Shown: piece after piece, positions 25,203 to 33,799 of the stretch
Layout: every line of letters begins with the position of its first letter
Numbering within the stretch: position 1 is the first letter of the stretch
Assembly (NCBI GenBank): GCA_964405455.1
Contig: CAYOOA010000007.1
Coordinates: 7,897-71,896 of the forward strand
Source of the DNA: CALESS01 sp964405455
Lineage (GTDB): Bacteria; Chloroflexota; Anaerolineae; Anaerolineales; Anaerolineaceae
Length of the DNA: 64,000 bases
Direction of reading: 5' to 3'
The notes under the pieces: model-generated
The model's database searches: none
What the model was told of the DNA's origin: nothing
What the model saw: only the letters and a program-made list of their open reading frames with translations
Position numbers and translations under genes: made by a program

Positions 25203-28200
25203 TGTCGACCGCCATCCAGACGGGTCACGGAAAGGAAGGTGATATCATCGCTGGGCGGTGCCCCCTCCCGGAAGCGGTAGAGGGCGGCTTCAATCTCTTC
25301 CAGTAAATTTGCCTGGTCATTCCGGGCAGCCTTGTAAATGGATCCACCCAGCCGGTCATCCCCGTAGGCTTCACCAGCCGGGGAGAAGGATTCCGAGGCA
25401 CCATCGGTATAGAATACCAGGGTATCCCCCGGCCCCAACTGAAAGATATGGTCTTCCAGTTGAATCTCATCCAGGACAGCCAGTGCCATCCCACCCTTGG
25501 GGAGTTGGCTGACACTGGCGGAGGCAGCATTATATAGGAACGGACGATTGTGGCCTGCATTGGCATAAACCAATTCACCGGTTTTCGGTTTGAGGATCGC
25601 ATATGCGGCAGTAACGAACATGCCGTTCTGTGAATCGTTTAAAAGCAGGTTGTTAACCCGTTGGAGCACCTGGGCCGGACTGTAAATCGTCTGGGCGTTG
25701 GCCCGCAGCAGGGTACGGGCGACTGTCATATACAATGCCGCCGGCATTCCTTTATCCGAAACATCAGCGATGACCAACCCCAACATATCCGGGCTGATCT
25801 GGATGATGTCGTAAAAGTCACCGCCAACCTGGCGGGCTGTTTGCCAGCGGGCGTCAACCTGCCAGCCTTCCACCCGGGGCAATTGATCGGGAAGGAAAGA
25901 ACGTTGGATCTGGCGGGCCAGCTGGATTTCGCGTTCCAACCGCTCGCGGCCGACCATTTCTTCCTGGAGTTGATCATTCTGGATAGCCAGGGCGATTTGC
26001 TGAGCAATCCCGGTGATAATTTCCTGGCGGCGCTCGCGCGCGCCCAGGTTTTCTACAGAATCCCGGGCAACGATCACGCCGTACACTTCTCCCTTGACCG
26101 AGATAGGAAATCCAAATAGACCATCAGTAGGGGCAAGGATACGTTGTGGATTTTCATCGACTTCAAAACAGGATTGTTTGTGCCAATCTGCAGAAGGACA
26201 GCCTGTCGGAAGGGGAGAAAAGAAAACACGATCCTTTTGCTGAACGTTATCCAGCAAGGAATATTCACCCGGGGCGTACGGCCGGGCGGCCAGGGCGGAT
26301 TCTTCTGCCCGGGTAGGAGCCACACCCATCGCAGGTCGAAAGATCTGCTGCACATGATCCCAGAGATAAATGACGCTGGTGTTGATGCCAACCAGGATGG
26401 GCAGCAGGTGAACTATCGTATCCAGGATATCATTCAAATCATTCTGACTGACAACCGCCTGGGCCACCTGGAGCAAGACAGCCGTCACATAGGCTTCCTC
26501 CTGGCGGGCTTCGTTGAGGTGCAGGTTTTCCAGGGCAATGGAAGTCTGATGAGCAATTCCCTGCAGGATGGCCAGGGTTTGTTGATCAATTGGCTGGCCC
26601 ATATGGCGTAAATTTTGATGACTGACCATCAAGGCGCCCAGCAGATTCCCATGGACCAGCAAAGGCAAAATCACCACGGCACCATTTTCGGGCATGGCAC
26701 CCGGGGCGAGATTCAACTCCCGCTCCATATCCTGGACAAAAATTGTACTTTTGGATTGACGCAAGCGAGACAGGGCTGGCATTTGCTGTTCTGAAAAGAC
26801 GGTTCGGGTGGGCTCTTTTTCCAACCCATACCAGGATTGGAGCTTGAACAGATGAGTAGTTTCATCCCACAGGAAAATGGCACAGCGCTTGACGCCTGAA
26901 ACCAGCGGGGTCAGGCGAACCATATCAGAGACAAGGTTTTCCACCGTATCACTGGATTGGCTGGTTTCTGCCACCTGCAACAAGATGGTGGAGACCCAGG
27001 CTTGCTCCTGGGCTTCCTGGTACAGGCGTGCATTCTGAATGGCGACGGATGCATAACTGGCGAAGGCAGTCGTCATCGCCCGGGTTTCCTGCCCATAGCG
27101 GCCTGTGGTATGGTGCGCCAGGGTGATTAAGCCAAGCGGCTGATCTCCAGCCCGCAGTGGGGCGGCAATGGATGAGTAATCCTGGGGAAAGTCCAGCGCC
27201 AGGCCCAATGGTCCCAGGGGATCTTTTGAGGCGCGAACAATCGGTTCGGAATTAAAGAGAGCCTCATTCAACCATTCTCGGACTTCAGCGGATTGCTGGC
27301 GGATTTCAACCATCTTTTCAGCGCTGACGCCGTGACAGGCGGCTAATTGCAAGTCCTGTTCGCTGCCATATGCAGCGTTCTCATCAATCAGCCAAATCGC
27401 TGAGGCTTCGCAAGGCAGGTTGCTTTCCAGTTCAGTCAAGATTGTATCCATCAACTGGGATACGGCTACATTGGCTGAAAGCAGGATGGCCACATCTCGC
27501 AAGGAATCAGCCACTTGGCGCCGCCATTGCTCGGATTGATACAGTGTGGCGTTGCGCAGGGCAATGGCGATGCCTGCGGAAAGGGTTTCAAACAGGCGCT
27601 GGCTATTTGTATCAAAGGCATTGAGCTGATCGGATTGAATATCCAACACACCGATCACGTCTCCGCCAAAAGAGAGCGGAATGGTCAGTTCAGAGAGCGT
27701 ATCATGCGGCGGAAGAGCAGACTGTCGGTACAACGGATCAGTATTGACATTATTGGATAAATGCGATTTTCCGGTACGCGCCACCCATGGAATGATTCCT
27801 TTGGGGTCGTCCAGATCAAAGGAAAAATCCATCTCTCGCAGCATTTGGCTGCGGGCGCCGCTGCCAGCCTGAAAAATCACTCTGCGACGGCCGCTGTGAA
27901 CTGTAAAAATGTGGATATATGGATAACCAAAGCGATCTTGAATCGTTTGAACGATTTCATTCAATAATTGTTTGAGGTCCAGGATTGAAATAAGCGCCTG
28001 GCTGATATCAAAAACCACTGAACTCTGTTCCACCTGTGATTGCAGATCGGTATAGAGCTTGGCACCCTCTACAGAAAGAGCAATATTATCGGCCAGCGAA
28101 CGCAGTACCTGGGCATCAATCTCGTGAAAACCATCGACATTATCACTCTGTACGTCCAGTACGCCGAGAACCCGGTCTTCAATTTTTATTGGCAGTGAGA

Positions 28201-28999
28201 ACTCGGAATGGGTTTCAGGCAGACCTTCTTCAAACCTGTAACTGGGATCCGTTTGAACATTATTCACCAGCAATTCCGTGCCGGTTCGGGCAACAGTGCC
28301 GATGATTCCCTTCCCAAACTGGGGTTGAAGGTGAGGTACGGCGCCGCTAAATCCTGGTGGGGTGGCCGCCGCGCGCTGATGGATTTGCTGGTTGTCATCC
28401 ATGGTAAAAATGGCGACATAGTAATACCCAAATGCTTCTTGGATCAGCTTCGTCACTCGAGCACAGACATCATCCAGGTCTGTCAGGTTGGCGATCTGCG
28501 CACTGACTGTGCGAACCAGATTGATCTGTTCATAACGCCAGTTTTTCAGGACCACCTGGCGGCTGATCTGCAGGGCGACGGCAATATGAGCAGCCAGGCC
28601 GTCCAGGTACTCCAGCTCGGCATGCGAACAGGGCTGGCCTTTGGAGCGAGAGATCAGTAAAACACCCAGGGCATAGTCCTGGGTGATGAGTGGTTGGGCC
28701 AGCAAATCATAGTCCTGGCCATCTTTTTGATGGCTGCCCCTGGCCAGACGGCGCTGCTGAATAGCCTTATGGATCGGCTGAGGTGAATCATCCTGAATTA
28801 TGGTATCAAGGGGAGGTTCACCTGGCAAGGGGTAGTGGGGTCGGTTTAACCACAATTCGGCCTGGCAGGCCAACAACTGGCTGACTGTCTCCTGAACCAA
28901 ACGGCACTGGGAAGCTGCGTCCGGCTGACGCATGAGTTGCTCCCCCAGATTGAGAAATTGCTTCCAATCTGCCCCGGCAGAGGGAGTGGGGAAAGTCAT
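25199..28999 (-). CDS. Multi-GAF SpoIIE-type serine phosphatase
   Basis: The 1266-residue soluble protein contains at least five GAF-like sensor repeats over about residues 1-1010, recognisable by recurring LGVLDVQSD/LGLITLAHH/YGVIVARDS strands. A short helix (RLEREIQLARQIQRSFLPDQLP) leads into a PP2C-like SpoIIE/RsbU domain (about 1040-1260) with GGDFYD, DVSDKGMPAAL and FYTDGASES, the metal-binding Asp motifs. Such phosphatases dephosphorylate STAS anti-anti-sigma factors in partner-switching cascades. The partners lie directly upstream: an RsbW-like kinase (4-nt overlap) and a STAS protein. The number of GAF repeats is unusually high, suggesting integration of several small-molecule or redox signals. 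Confidence 0.9.
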   Translation of the reverse strand: MTFPTPSAGADWKQFLNLGEQLMRQPDAASQCRLVQETVSQLLACQAELWLNRPHYPLPGEPPLDTIIQDDSPQPIHKAIQQRRLARGSHQKDGQDYDLLAQPLITQDYALGVLLISRSKGQPCSHAELEYLDGLAAHIAVALQISRQVVLKNWRYEQINLVRTVSAQIANLTDLDDVCARVTKLIQEAFGYYYVAIFTMDDNQQIHQRAAATPPGFSGAVPHLQPQFGKGIIGTVARTGTELLVNNVQTDPSYRFEEGLPETHSEFSLPIKIEDRVLGVLDVQSDNVDGFHEIDAQVLRSLADNIALSVEGAKLYTDLQSQVEQSSVVFDISQALISILDLKQLLNEIVQTIQDRFGYPYIHIFTVHSGRRRVIFQAGSGARSQMLREMDFSFDLDDPKGIIPWVARTGKSHLSNNVNTDPLYRQSALPPHDTLSELTIPLSFGGDVIGVLDIQSDQLNAFDTNSQRLFETLSAGIAIALRNATLYQSEQWRRQVADSLRDVAILLSANVAVSQLMDTILTELESNLPCEASAIWLIDENAAYGSEQDLQLAACHGVSAEKMVEIRQQSAEVREWLNEALFNSEPIVRASKDPLGPLGLALDFPQDYSSIAAPLRAGDQPLGLITLAHHTTGRYGQETRAMTTAFASYASVAIQNARLYQEAQEQAWVSTILLQVAETSQSSDTVENLVSDMVRLTPLVSGVKRCAIFLWDETTHLFKLQSWYGLEKEPTRTVFSEQQMPALSRLRQSKSTIFVQDMERELNLAPGAMPENGAVVILPLLVHGNLLGALMVSHQNLRHMGQPIDQQTLAILQGIAHQTSIALENLHLNEARQEEAYVTAVLLQVAQAVVSQNDLNDILDTIVHLLPILVGINTSVIYLWDHVQQIFRPAMGVAPTRAEESALAARPYAPGEYSLLDNVQQKDRVFFSPLPTGCPSADWHKQSCFEVDENPQRILAPTDGLFGFPISVKGEVYGVIVARDSVENLGARERRQEIITGIAQQIALAIQNDQLQEEMVGRERLEREIQLARQIQRSFLPDQLPRVEGWQVDARWQTARQVGGDFYDIIQISPDMLGLVIADVSDKGMPAALYMTVARTLLRANAQTIYSPAQVLQRVNNLLLNDSQNGMFVTAAYAILKPKTGELVYANAGHNRPFLYNAASASVSQLPKGGMALAVLDEIQLEDHIFQLGPGDTLVFYTDGASESFSPAGEAYGDDRLGGSIYKAARNDQANLLEEIEAALYRFREGAPPSDDITFLSVTRLDGGRH

Positions 29000-29415
29000 G
29001 GCGTGCCCGGCTCCCGTTTCTTGCTCATTATAAGGGTATTGCCGTGGTTGCCGGAGAAGTCGAAGTGAATTTCATCCATCCACTTGCGCATGAAATACAA
29101 GCCCAGGCCGTGAGCTTCACGATCCTTTAATGGAGCCTTGATGTTGGGCAGGGGAACATCCTCCGGGCGGAAGGATCGACCATGATCGTGGAGGATGATG
29201 GTCAATCCTTCTGACGATATATCGCATGTACATTCAATATGACCGCGATCTTCACCACCGTAGGCATGCTCGATGATATTTGTACAGGCTTCATCCACTG
29301 CCAGTTCGATGGCATAGATGGCAAAAGAGTCGAACCCGGCTTCTTCTGCGGCAGCATGAACAAATTCCCCAATTCCTGCCAGGCTTTCATAACGGCCCGG
29401 GAATATTTTCTTCAT
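28996..29415 (-). CDS. RsbW/SpoIIAB-like anti-sigma factor serine kinase
   Basis: The 139-residue single-domain GHKL ATPase has an N-box DEACTNIIEHAYG, a G1-like LHDHGRSFRP and a G2-like HGLGLYFMRKW. The protein would phosphorylate the adjacent STAS protein and may bind a sigma factor or another output partner. The stop overlaps the ATG of the SpoIIE-type gene. No sigma factor gene is next to it. Confidence 0.87.
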   Translation of the reverse strand: MKKIFPGRYESLAGIGEFVHAAAEEAGFDSFAIYAIELAVDEACTNIIEHAYGGEDRGHIECTCDISSEGLTIILHDHGRSFRPEDVPLPNIKAPLKDREAHGLGLYFMRKWMDEIHFDFSGNHGNTLIMSKKREPGTP

Positions 29416-29431
29416 ATTCTTGACGATTGGG

Positions 29432-29767
29432 TTAGAAATTACCCACCGCCATCAGGGAATCGCCAAAGATTTTGAAAAGCGCATTGAAGCCAGCCAGTTC
29501 AATCGCAGCATTGATATTTTCAGGAAGTGCGCAAAGCACGACCTCGCCTCGGTTGTAGCGTTTGCAGATCTTCTGGGTGTAAATCAGGACGCGCAAACCG
29601 GCAGAGGACAGGAATTCCACACTACTAAAATCAACCACGATCTTGAAGCGGCCTTCATCAGTGATCGCTTTAAGAGCTTCGGCCAGTTTTGGCGCAGTGG
29701 CGCTGTCGACACGCCCGGTCACTTTGACCAGGTCACAGTGTTTGTATTGGGTAGTACTGATATCCAT
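29432..29767 (-). CDS. STAS-domain anti-sigma factor antagonist
   Basis: Starting at the ATG at 29767, with GGAGG eight nt upstream, the protein has 111 residues of the SpoIIAA/RsbV fold. The phosphorylation loop reads EFLSSAGLRVL, with Ser55 at the usual phospho-acceptor place. The open frame extends 16 codons further up without family features or a ribosome-binding site. Phosphorylation by the RsbW-like kinase and removal by the SpoIIE-type phosphatase would make a complete partner-switch module. Confidence 0.87.
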   Translation of the reverse strand: MDISTTQYKHCDLVKVTGRVDSATAPKLAEALKAITDEGRFKIVVDFSSVEFLSSAGLRVLIYTQKICKRYNRGEVVLCALPENINAAIELAGFNALFKIFGDSLMAVGNF

Positions 29768-29857
29768 TGTGAACGCCTCCATTTGAGCAGAGCGATTCAT
29801 GAGTCTGATAATCAACGATTATATCATGCCGGGTCAATCAAACCTGCGGATCAACCT

Positions 29858-31174
29858 TTATTCAGCCGATGGGGTGTAGCCGCGGCCAATTCCAAAATAG
29901 GTAAAGCCCAGGTTTCGGCAGCGTGTGGGATCCCACTGGTTGCGACCGTCCATCAGAATGGGTGTGCGCATCAAGGGAAGGATCCGCTCAAGATCCAGTT
30001 GTTTGAATTCATTCCATTCCACGGCCAGAAGCAGGGCATCGGCACCCAGGGCAACCTCATAAGGATCCTTGCACAAAACAATCCTTGGCAGGACCTGGGC
30101 AGTATTGGGCATGGCCTGTGGATCATAAGCCCGGACCGTGGCGCCTTCGTTTTGAAGCAGGTGAATAATTTCCAGCGCCGGTGCATCCCGGATATCGTCC
30201 GTGTTGGGCTTGAAGGATAGGCCAAGGACACCGATTACTTTTTCATCCAGTGAACCGAGGGCCTTGCGCAATTTGACCACCACGCGGCGGCGCTGATTGC
30301 GATTGATTTCCATCACGGCCTGCAGCAACTGGGGATGCGTACCATGTAAAACGGCCATGTGAGCGAGGGCTTTCACGTCCTTGGGGAAGCAGGAACCGCC
30401 CCAGCCCAGGCCGGCATCCAGAAAGGCATGCCCGATACGCTTGTCCATGCCCATGCCGGTGGCCACTTCTTCCACATCCGCGCCGAGTTCCTCACACATG
30501 TTGGCAATTTCATTAATGTAGGAAATGCGGGTGGCCAGGTAGGCATTGCTGGCGTATTTGATCATCTCGGCTGTGCGCAGGTTGGTGACCAGGATCGGGC
30601 AGCGCAGGGAAAGGTAAAGGTGAGCCACCCGGTCAGCAGCCTCCCGGTTGATGGAACCGAGAACAACCCGATCCGGTTTCATGAAATCATTGATGGCAGA
30701 ACCTTCCCGCAGGAATTCCGGGTTGGATACCACCCAGAAATTCAGCGGATTCCCACCCCGGCGTTTCTTGATGATATCGGCTACCCAGTCACCGGTACCC
30801 ACCGGTACGGTGGATTTGTTGATGACGATGATTTCGTCATCAACATAATCAGCGATGAATTCAGCCGCCGTGCGGACATATTGGAGATCCGCCTCACCGT
30901 CGTTCCCGGAAGGTGTGCCCACGGCGATAAAGGCAAATTCAGCTTCCTTGAGAGCTTCAGCCGGATCGGTTGTGAAGTGCAGGCGGCCCGCTTTAACATT
31001 CTGGGCAACCAACTGCTCCAATCCGGGTTCATAAATGGGCATGATGCCCTGTTGAATTTTTGAGATGCGTGAGGCATCCACATCCAGGCAAACCACCTGG
31101 TTTCCAAGGTCGGCAAAACAAGTCCCGGTGACCAATCCGACATAGCCGGTCCCAACGACGCAAATCCTACCCAT
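29858..31174 (-). CDS. UDP-glucose 6-dehydrogenase
   Basis: The 438-residue enzyme oxidises UDP-glucose to UDP-glucuronate with two NAD. The N-terminal Rossmann motif is VVGTGYVGLVTG (residues 5-16), and a NKSTVPVGTGD strand follows. The catalytic Cys lies in GWGGSCFPKD. A C-terminal UDP-binding domain begins near GVLGLSFKPNTDD. The product feeds polysaccharide synthesis; no glycosyltransferase cluster is adjacent. It lies upstream of the STAS gene with about 90 nt between, so co-transcription is possible but not shown. Confidence 0.93.
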   Translation of the reverse strand: MGRICVVGTGYVGLVTGTCFADLGNQVVCLDVDASRISKIQQGIMPIYEPGLEQLVAQNVKAGRLHFTTDPAEALKEAEFAFIAVGTPSGNDGEADLQYVRTAAEFIADYVDDEIIVINKSTVPVGTGDWVADIIKKRRGGNPLNFWVVSNPEFLREGSAINDFMKPDRVVLGSINREAADRVAHLYLSLRCPILVTNLRTAEMIKYASNAYLATRISYINEIANMCEELGADVEEVATGMGMDKRIGHAFLDAGLGWGGSCFPKDVKALAHMAVLHGTHPQLLQAVMEINRNQRRRVVVKLRKALGSLDEKVIGVLGLSFKPNTDDIRDAPALEIIHLLQNEGATVRAYDPQAMPNTAQVLPRIVLCKDPYEVALGADALLLAVEWNEFKQLDLERILPLMRTPILMDGRNQWDPTRCRNLGFTYFGIGRGYTPSAE

Positions 31175-31276
31175 GAATTAGTCCTCCATGAAGAAATTAT
31201 AGTGAAAACCTGGAATATTTAACCTAATTATATTCTAATCTTTGGATGAATTGGTGATATGGATAATCGAATCAGG

Positions 31277-31282
31277 TATAAT
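31277..31282 (+). promoter_or_regulatory. Minus-10 box upstream of folD
   Basis: A perfect TATAAT lies in the 197-nt gap between the divergent dehydrogenase and folD. The best minus-35 candidate (TTGGTG, 31251) is 20 nt away, which is long. AACCAG (31290) and CTGGTT (31309) in the leader could form a small hairpin; I recognise no riboswitch. Confidence 0.35.
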
Positions 31283-31371
31283 CTTAAGAACCAACCAGCT
31301 AAAAAACATTCTGGTTGCGTCTTTGTGTTAAAACTGTTTGGATCCTAAAATAAATGATCAGTGGAGGTTCC

Positions 31372-32247
31372 ATGACCGCGCAAATTTTGGACGGTACTGC
31401 AACGGCAGAAAAACTGCGGGCTGAGATTGCCGCAGAGGTGAAAACCCGGGTGGAAGCTGGTAAATCTATCCCCGGTCTGGCAACTGTCCTGGTGGGTGAT
31501 AATCCCGCATCGCATGTTTATGTAAAGTCAAAACGGAAAGCCTGTGCAGAGGTTGGCATTGAGTCGTTTGGCATTGAGCTCCCGGCAACTGCCAGCCAGG
31601 CTGAAGTCGAAGAGACGGTTAAAAAACTTAACGCGGATCCAAAGGTTAACGGTATCCTGGTGCAACTTCCACTGCCGGCCGGGTTGGATGAGGAACGTGT
31701 CCTCAGCTCCATCAGCCTGGAAAAGGATGTAGATGGATTCCACCCTGTGAATATCGGCCGGCTGGCCCAGAAGGGGCGCGATCCTTTATTTGTCCCCTGC
31801 ACGCCCGAAGGCTGCATGTACCTTATCGGAAAAGCCGTTCCGAGCGTGGAGGGTTTAAACGCAGTCGTTTTGGGCCGCTCCAACATCGTCGGAATGCCGG
31901 TGGCGCTCCTGTTGGTGCGTGCCAATGCCACTGTGACGATCTGCCACTCACGGACGAAAAATCTGGCGGATGTGGTTCGCTCTGCTGACATTCTGGTGGC
32001 CGCAATTGGCAAGCCGGAGATGGTGCGCGGTTCATGGATTAAGCCCGGGGCGATTGTGATCGATGTCGGAATTAATCGGGTGGAAGATGCCACCCGGCCG
32101 CGGGGTTACCGCCTGGTGGGGGATGTGGCTTACGAAGAAGCGAAGGAAGTAGCCGGTTGGATTACACCGGTTCCCGGCGGGGTTGGCCCGATGACGATTG
32201 CCATGCTGCTGCGCAATACCCTGCGAGCCGCGCAACTGGTGGATTAA
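31372..32247 (+). CDS. folD: Bifunctional methylene-THF dehydrogenase / methenyl-THF cyclohydrolase
   Basis: FolD interconverts methylene-, methenyl- and formyl-tetrahydrofolate. The active-site Tyr and Lys lie in YVKSKRKACAEVG. VQLPLPAG and DVDGFHPVNIGRL are the family signatures, and VLGRSNIVGMP is the NADP-binding motif. The ATG at 31372 has GGAGG five nt upstream and gives 291 residues. An ATG six codons earlier lacks a ribosome-binding site. Its place ahead of a purine-degradation island may be functional, since anaerobic purine breakdown can release C1 units to folate, but it has its own terminator and is also a housekeeping gene. Confidence 0.95.
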   Translation: MTAQILDGTATAEKLRAEIAAEVKTRVEAGKSIPGLATVLVGDNPASHVYVKSKRKACAEVGIESFGIELPATASQAEVEETVKKLNADPKVNGILVQLPLPAGLDEERVLSSISLEKDVDGFHPVNIGRLAQKGRDPLFVPCTPEGCMYLIGKAVPSVEGLNAVVLGRSNIVGMPVALLLVRANATVTICHSRTKNLADVVRSADILVAAIGKPEMVRGSWIKPGAIVIDVGINRVEDATRPRGYRLVGDVAYEEAKEVAGWITPVPGGVGPMTIAMLLRNTLRAAQLVD

Positions 32248-32254
32248 CGAAAAA

Positions 32255-32285
32255 ACAGCCTGCGGATATTCTGCAGGCTGTTTTT
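32255..32285 (+). terminator. Intrinsic terminator of folD
   Basis: ACAGCCTGC and its complement flank a 7-nt loop and are followed by TTTTT. It begins 8 nt after the folD stop and separates folD from the purine island promoter. Confidence 0.9.
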
Positions 32286-32298
32286 ATGACAATTGGTC

Positions 32299-32309
32299 TT
32301 GTCAGACAA
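32299..32309. promoter_or_regulatory. GntR-type operator at the deaminase promoter
   Basis: TTGTC-A-GACAA is a perfect 5+1+5 palindrome immediately upstream of and touching the minus-35 box. It fits the nnGTnnnACnn core bound by GntR-family repressors. The 14-mer TTGTCAGACAATTG recurs exactly at 36381. A direct repeat GACAATTG lies at 32288 and 32305. Confidence 0.65.
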
Positions 32310-32338
32310 TTGACTTTTTAATTTATTTTTTGTACACT
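32310..32338 (+). promoter_or_regulatory. Promoter of the purine-catabolic genes
   Basis: TTGACT (32310-32315) and TACACT (32333-32338) are separated by 17 nt of AT-rich DNA. The start would be near 32345, about 55 nt before the deaminase ATG. A second copy of the GTCAGAC core (32353-32359) lies just downstream of that start. Confidence 0.7.
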
Positions 32339-32400
32339 TGATAAAGTCGGTTGTCAGACCGGTAGATGTCCAGACCATTATTCAATCCCCTGGGAACTAA

Positions 32401-33789
32401 ATGACGACACTTCTTGTACGCAATATCTCAATGCTTGTGACAATGGATGAAGGCCGCCGGGAGATCTCCCAGGGCGGCCTGTTTATCCGGGATGGATTCA
32501 TCGAGCAGGTTGGCCCAACCGGGAGTCTGCCGGAAACGGCAGACGAGGTGCTGGACCTGGATGGATTCATCGTGCTGCCGGGCCTGGTTAATACGCACCA
32601 CCACTTTTACCAGACCTTAACCCGGGCGGTTCCAGCCGCCCAGGATGCCAATTTGTTCAACTGGTTGAAAACGCTTTACCCGATCTGGGCGCGCATGACA
32701 GCGGAGGATATTTATGTCTCCACGCAAACTGCCCTGGCAGAACTGGTGCTCTCTGGATGTACTACGGCCTCAGACCACCTGTACCTGTTCCCCAATGGTT
32801 CCAGCCTGGATGATGAAATTGCAGCCGCCCTGGAAGTAGGGGTGCGCCTGCAAGCTTCACGCGGGTCCATGAGCCTGGGGGAGAGCAAGGGCGGGCTGCC
32901 GCCCGACAGCGTGGTGGATACAGAAGATGATATCCTGGCGGATTCCGTCCGCTTGATTGAACGCTACCATGATCCGCGGCCTGGAGCGATGACCCAGATC
33001 GTGCTGGCGCCCTGTTCACCATTCAGTGTGACCAGTGAGTTGATGAGACAATCAGCCCGCCTGGCGCGGCTGTATGGCGTGCATCTGCATACCCACCTGG
33101 CCGAAACCCAGGATGAGGAGGCCTTCTGCCGCCAGATGTTCGGACACCGTCCCGTGGCATACATGGAATCGGTTGACTGGGTGGGGGAGGATGTCTGGTT
33201 CGCCCACTCCGTGCATGTAAATACCGAGGAAATCGGGGTTTATGCGCGCACAGGCTGTGGGGTGGCTCACTGTCCATCGTCCAATATGCGCCTGGGCAGC
33301 GGAATTGCGCCTTTGCAGGAATACATGCAGGCGGGAGTCAAAGTGGGCCTGGGGGTGGATGGATCCGCGAGTAATGATAGCAGCCACTTGCTGGCGGAAG
33401 CCCGCCAGGCGATGCTGTTGGCACGGCTGCGGGCCGGCCTGATGGGCGCCTCACTCTCCACGGAAGATGCGCCTCCGCTGCTGACGGCCCGGAAAGCGCT
33501 TGAACTGGCTACCCGCGGTGGCGCGGCCGTGCTCGGCCGAACTGATATCGGTTCGCTCGAGGCGGGAAAGTGCGCTGATTTCTTTGCCATCCGGTTGGAC
33601 AAACTGGCCTATGCCGGCGGATTGCATGACCCGGTTGCAGCAGTCCTGTTTTGCGCTCCCCAGGGAGTGGACCTCAGTGTGATTGGTGGAAAGATGGTGG
33701 TAAAGGATGGCCAATTATTAACCGTGGACGTTCCTCACCTGGTGGAGCGTCATAATCAAGCAGCACACCGTTTGTTGAATCCAGCCTAG
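32401..33789 (+). CDS. 8-oxoguanine/guanine-type deaminase (SsnA/TrzN-like amidohydrolase)
   Basis: The 462-residue metal-dependent amidohydrolase has NTHHHFYQTLTRA (first metal site and the QTLTR signature of 8-oxoguanine deaminases). HTHLAETQDEE and HSVHV supply further His residues, and GLGVDGSASND holds the metal-binding Asp. Enzymes of this group deaminate 8-oxoguanine, isocytosine or guanine, and relatives act on triazines. The next gene is an adenine deaminase and a purine-type importer lies downstream, so a purine base is the likely substrate. In E. coli the related ssnA sits in the purine-degradation yge/ygf cluster. It is the first gene of the island after an operator-bearing promoter. 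Confidence 0.8.
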   Translation: MTTLLVRNISMLVTMDEGRREISQGGLFIRDGFIEQVGPTGSLPETADEVLDLDGFIVLPGLVNTHHHFYQTLTRAVPAAQDANLFNWLKTLYPIWARMTAEDIYVSTQTALAELVLSGCTTASDHLYLFPNGSSLDDEIAAALEVGVRLQASRGSMSLGESKGGLPPDSVVDTEDDILADSVRLIERYHDPRPGAMTQIVLAPCSPFSVTSELMRQSARLARLYGVHLHTHLAETQDEEAFCRQMFGHRPVAYMESVDWVGEDVWFAHSVHVNTEEIGVYARTGCGVAHCPSSNMRLGSGIAPLQEYMQAGVKVGLGVDGSASNDSSHLLAEARQAMLLARLRAGLMGASLSTEDAPPLLTARKALELATRGGAAVLGRTDIGSLEAGKCADFFAIRLDKLAYAGGLHDPVAAVLFCAPQGVDLSVIGGKMVVKDGQLLTVDVPHLVERHNQAAHRLLNPA

Positions 33790-33799
33790 AGGTGAGAGA

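Noticed and set aside
31283..31371. Riboswitch in the folD leader
   Set aside because: Only one short hairpin is visible and no conserved THF, purine or other aptamer core matches.
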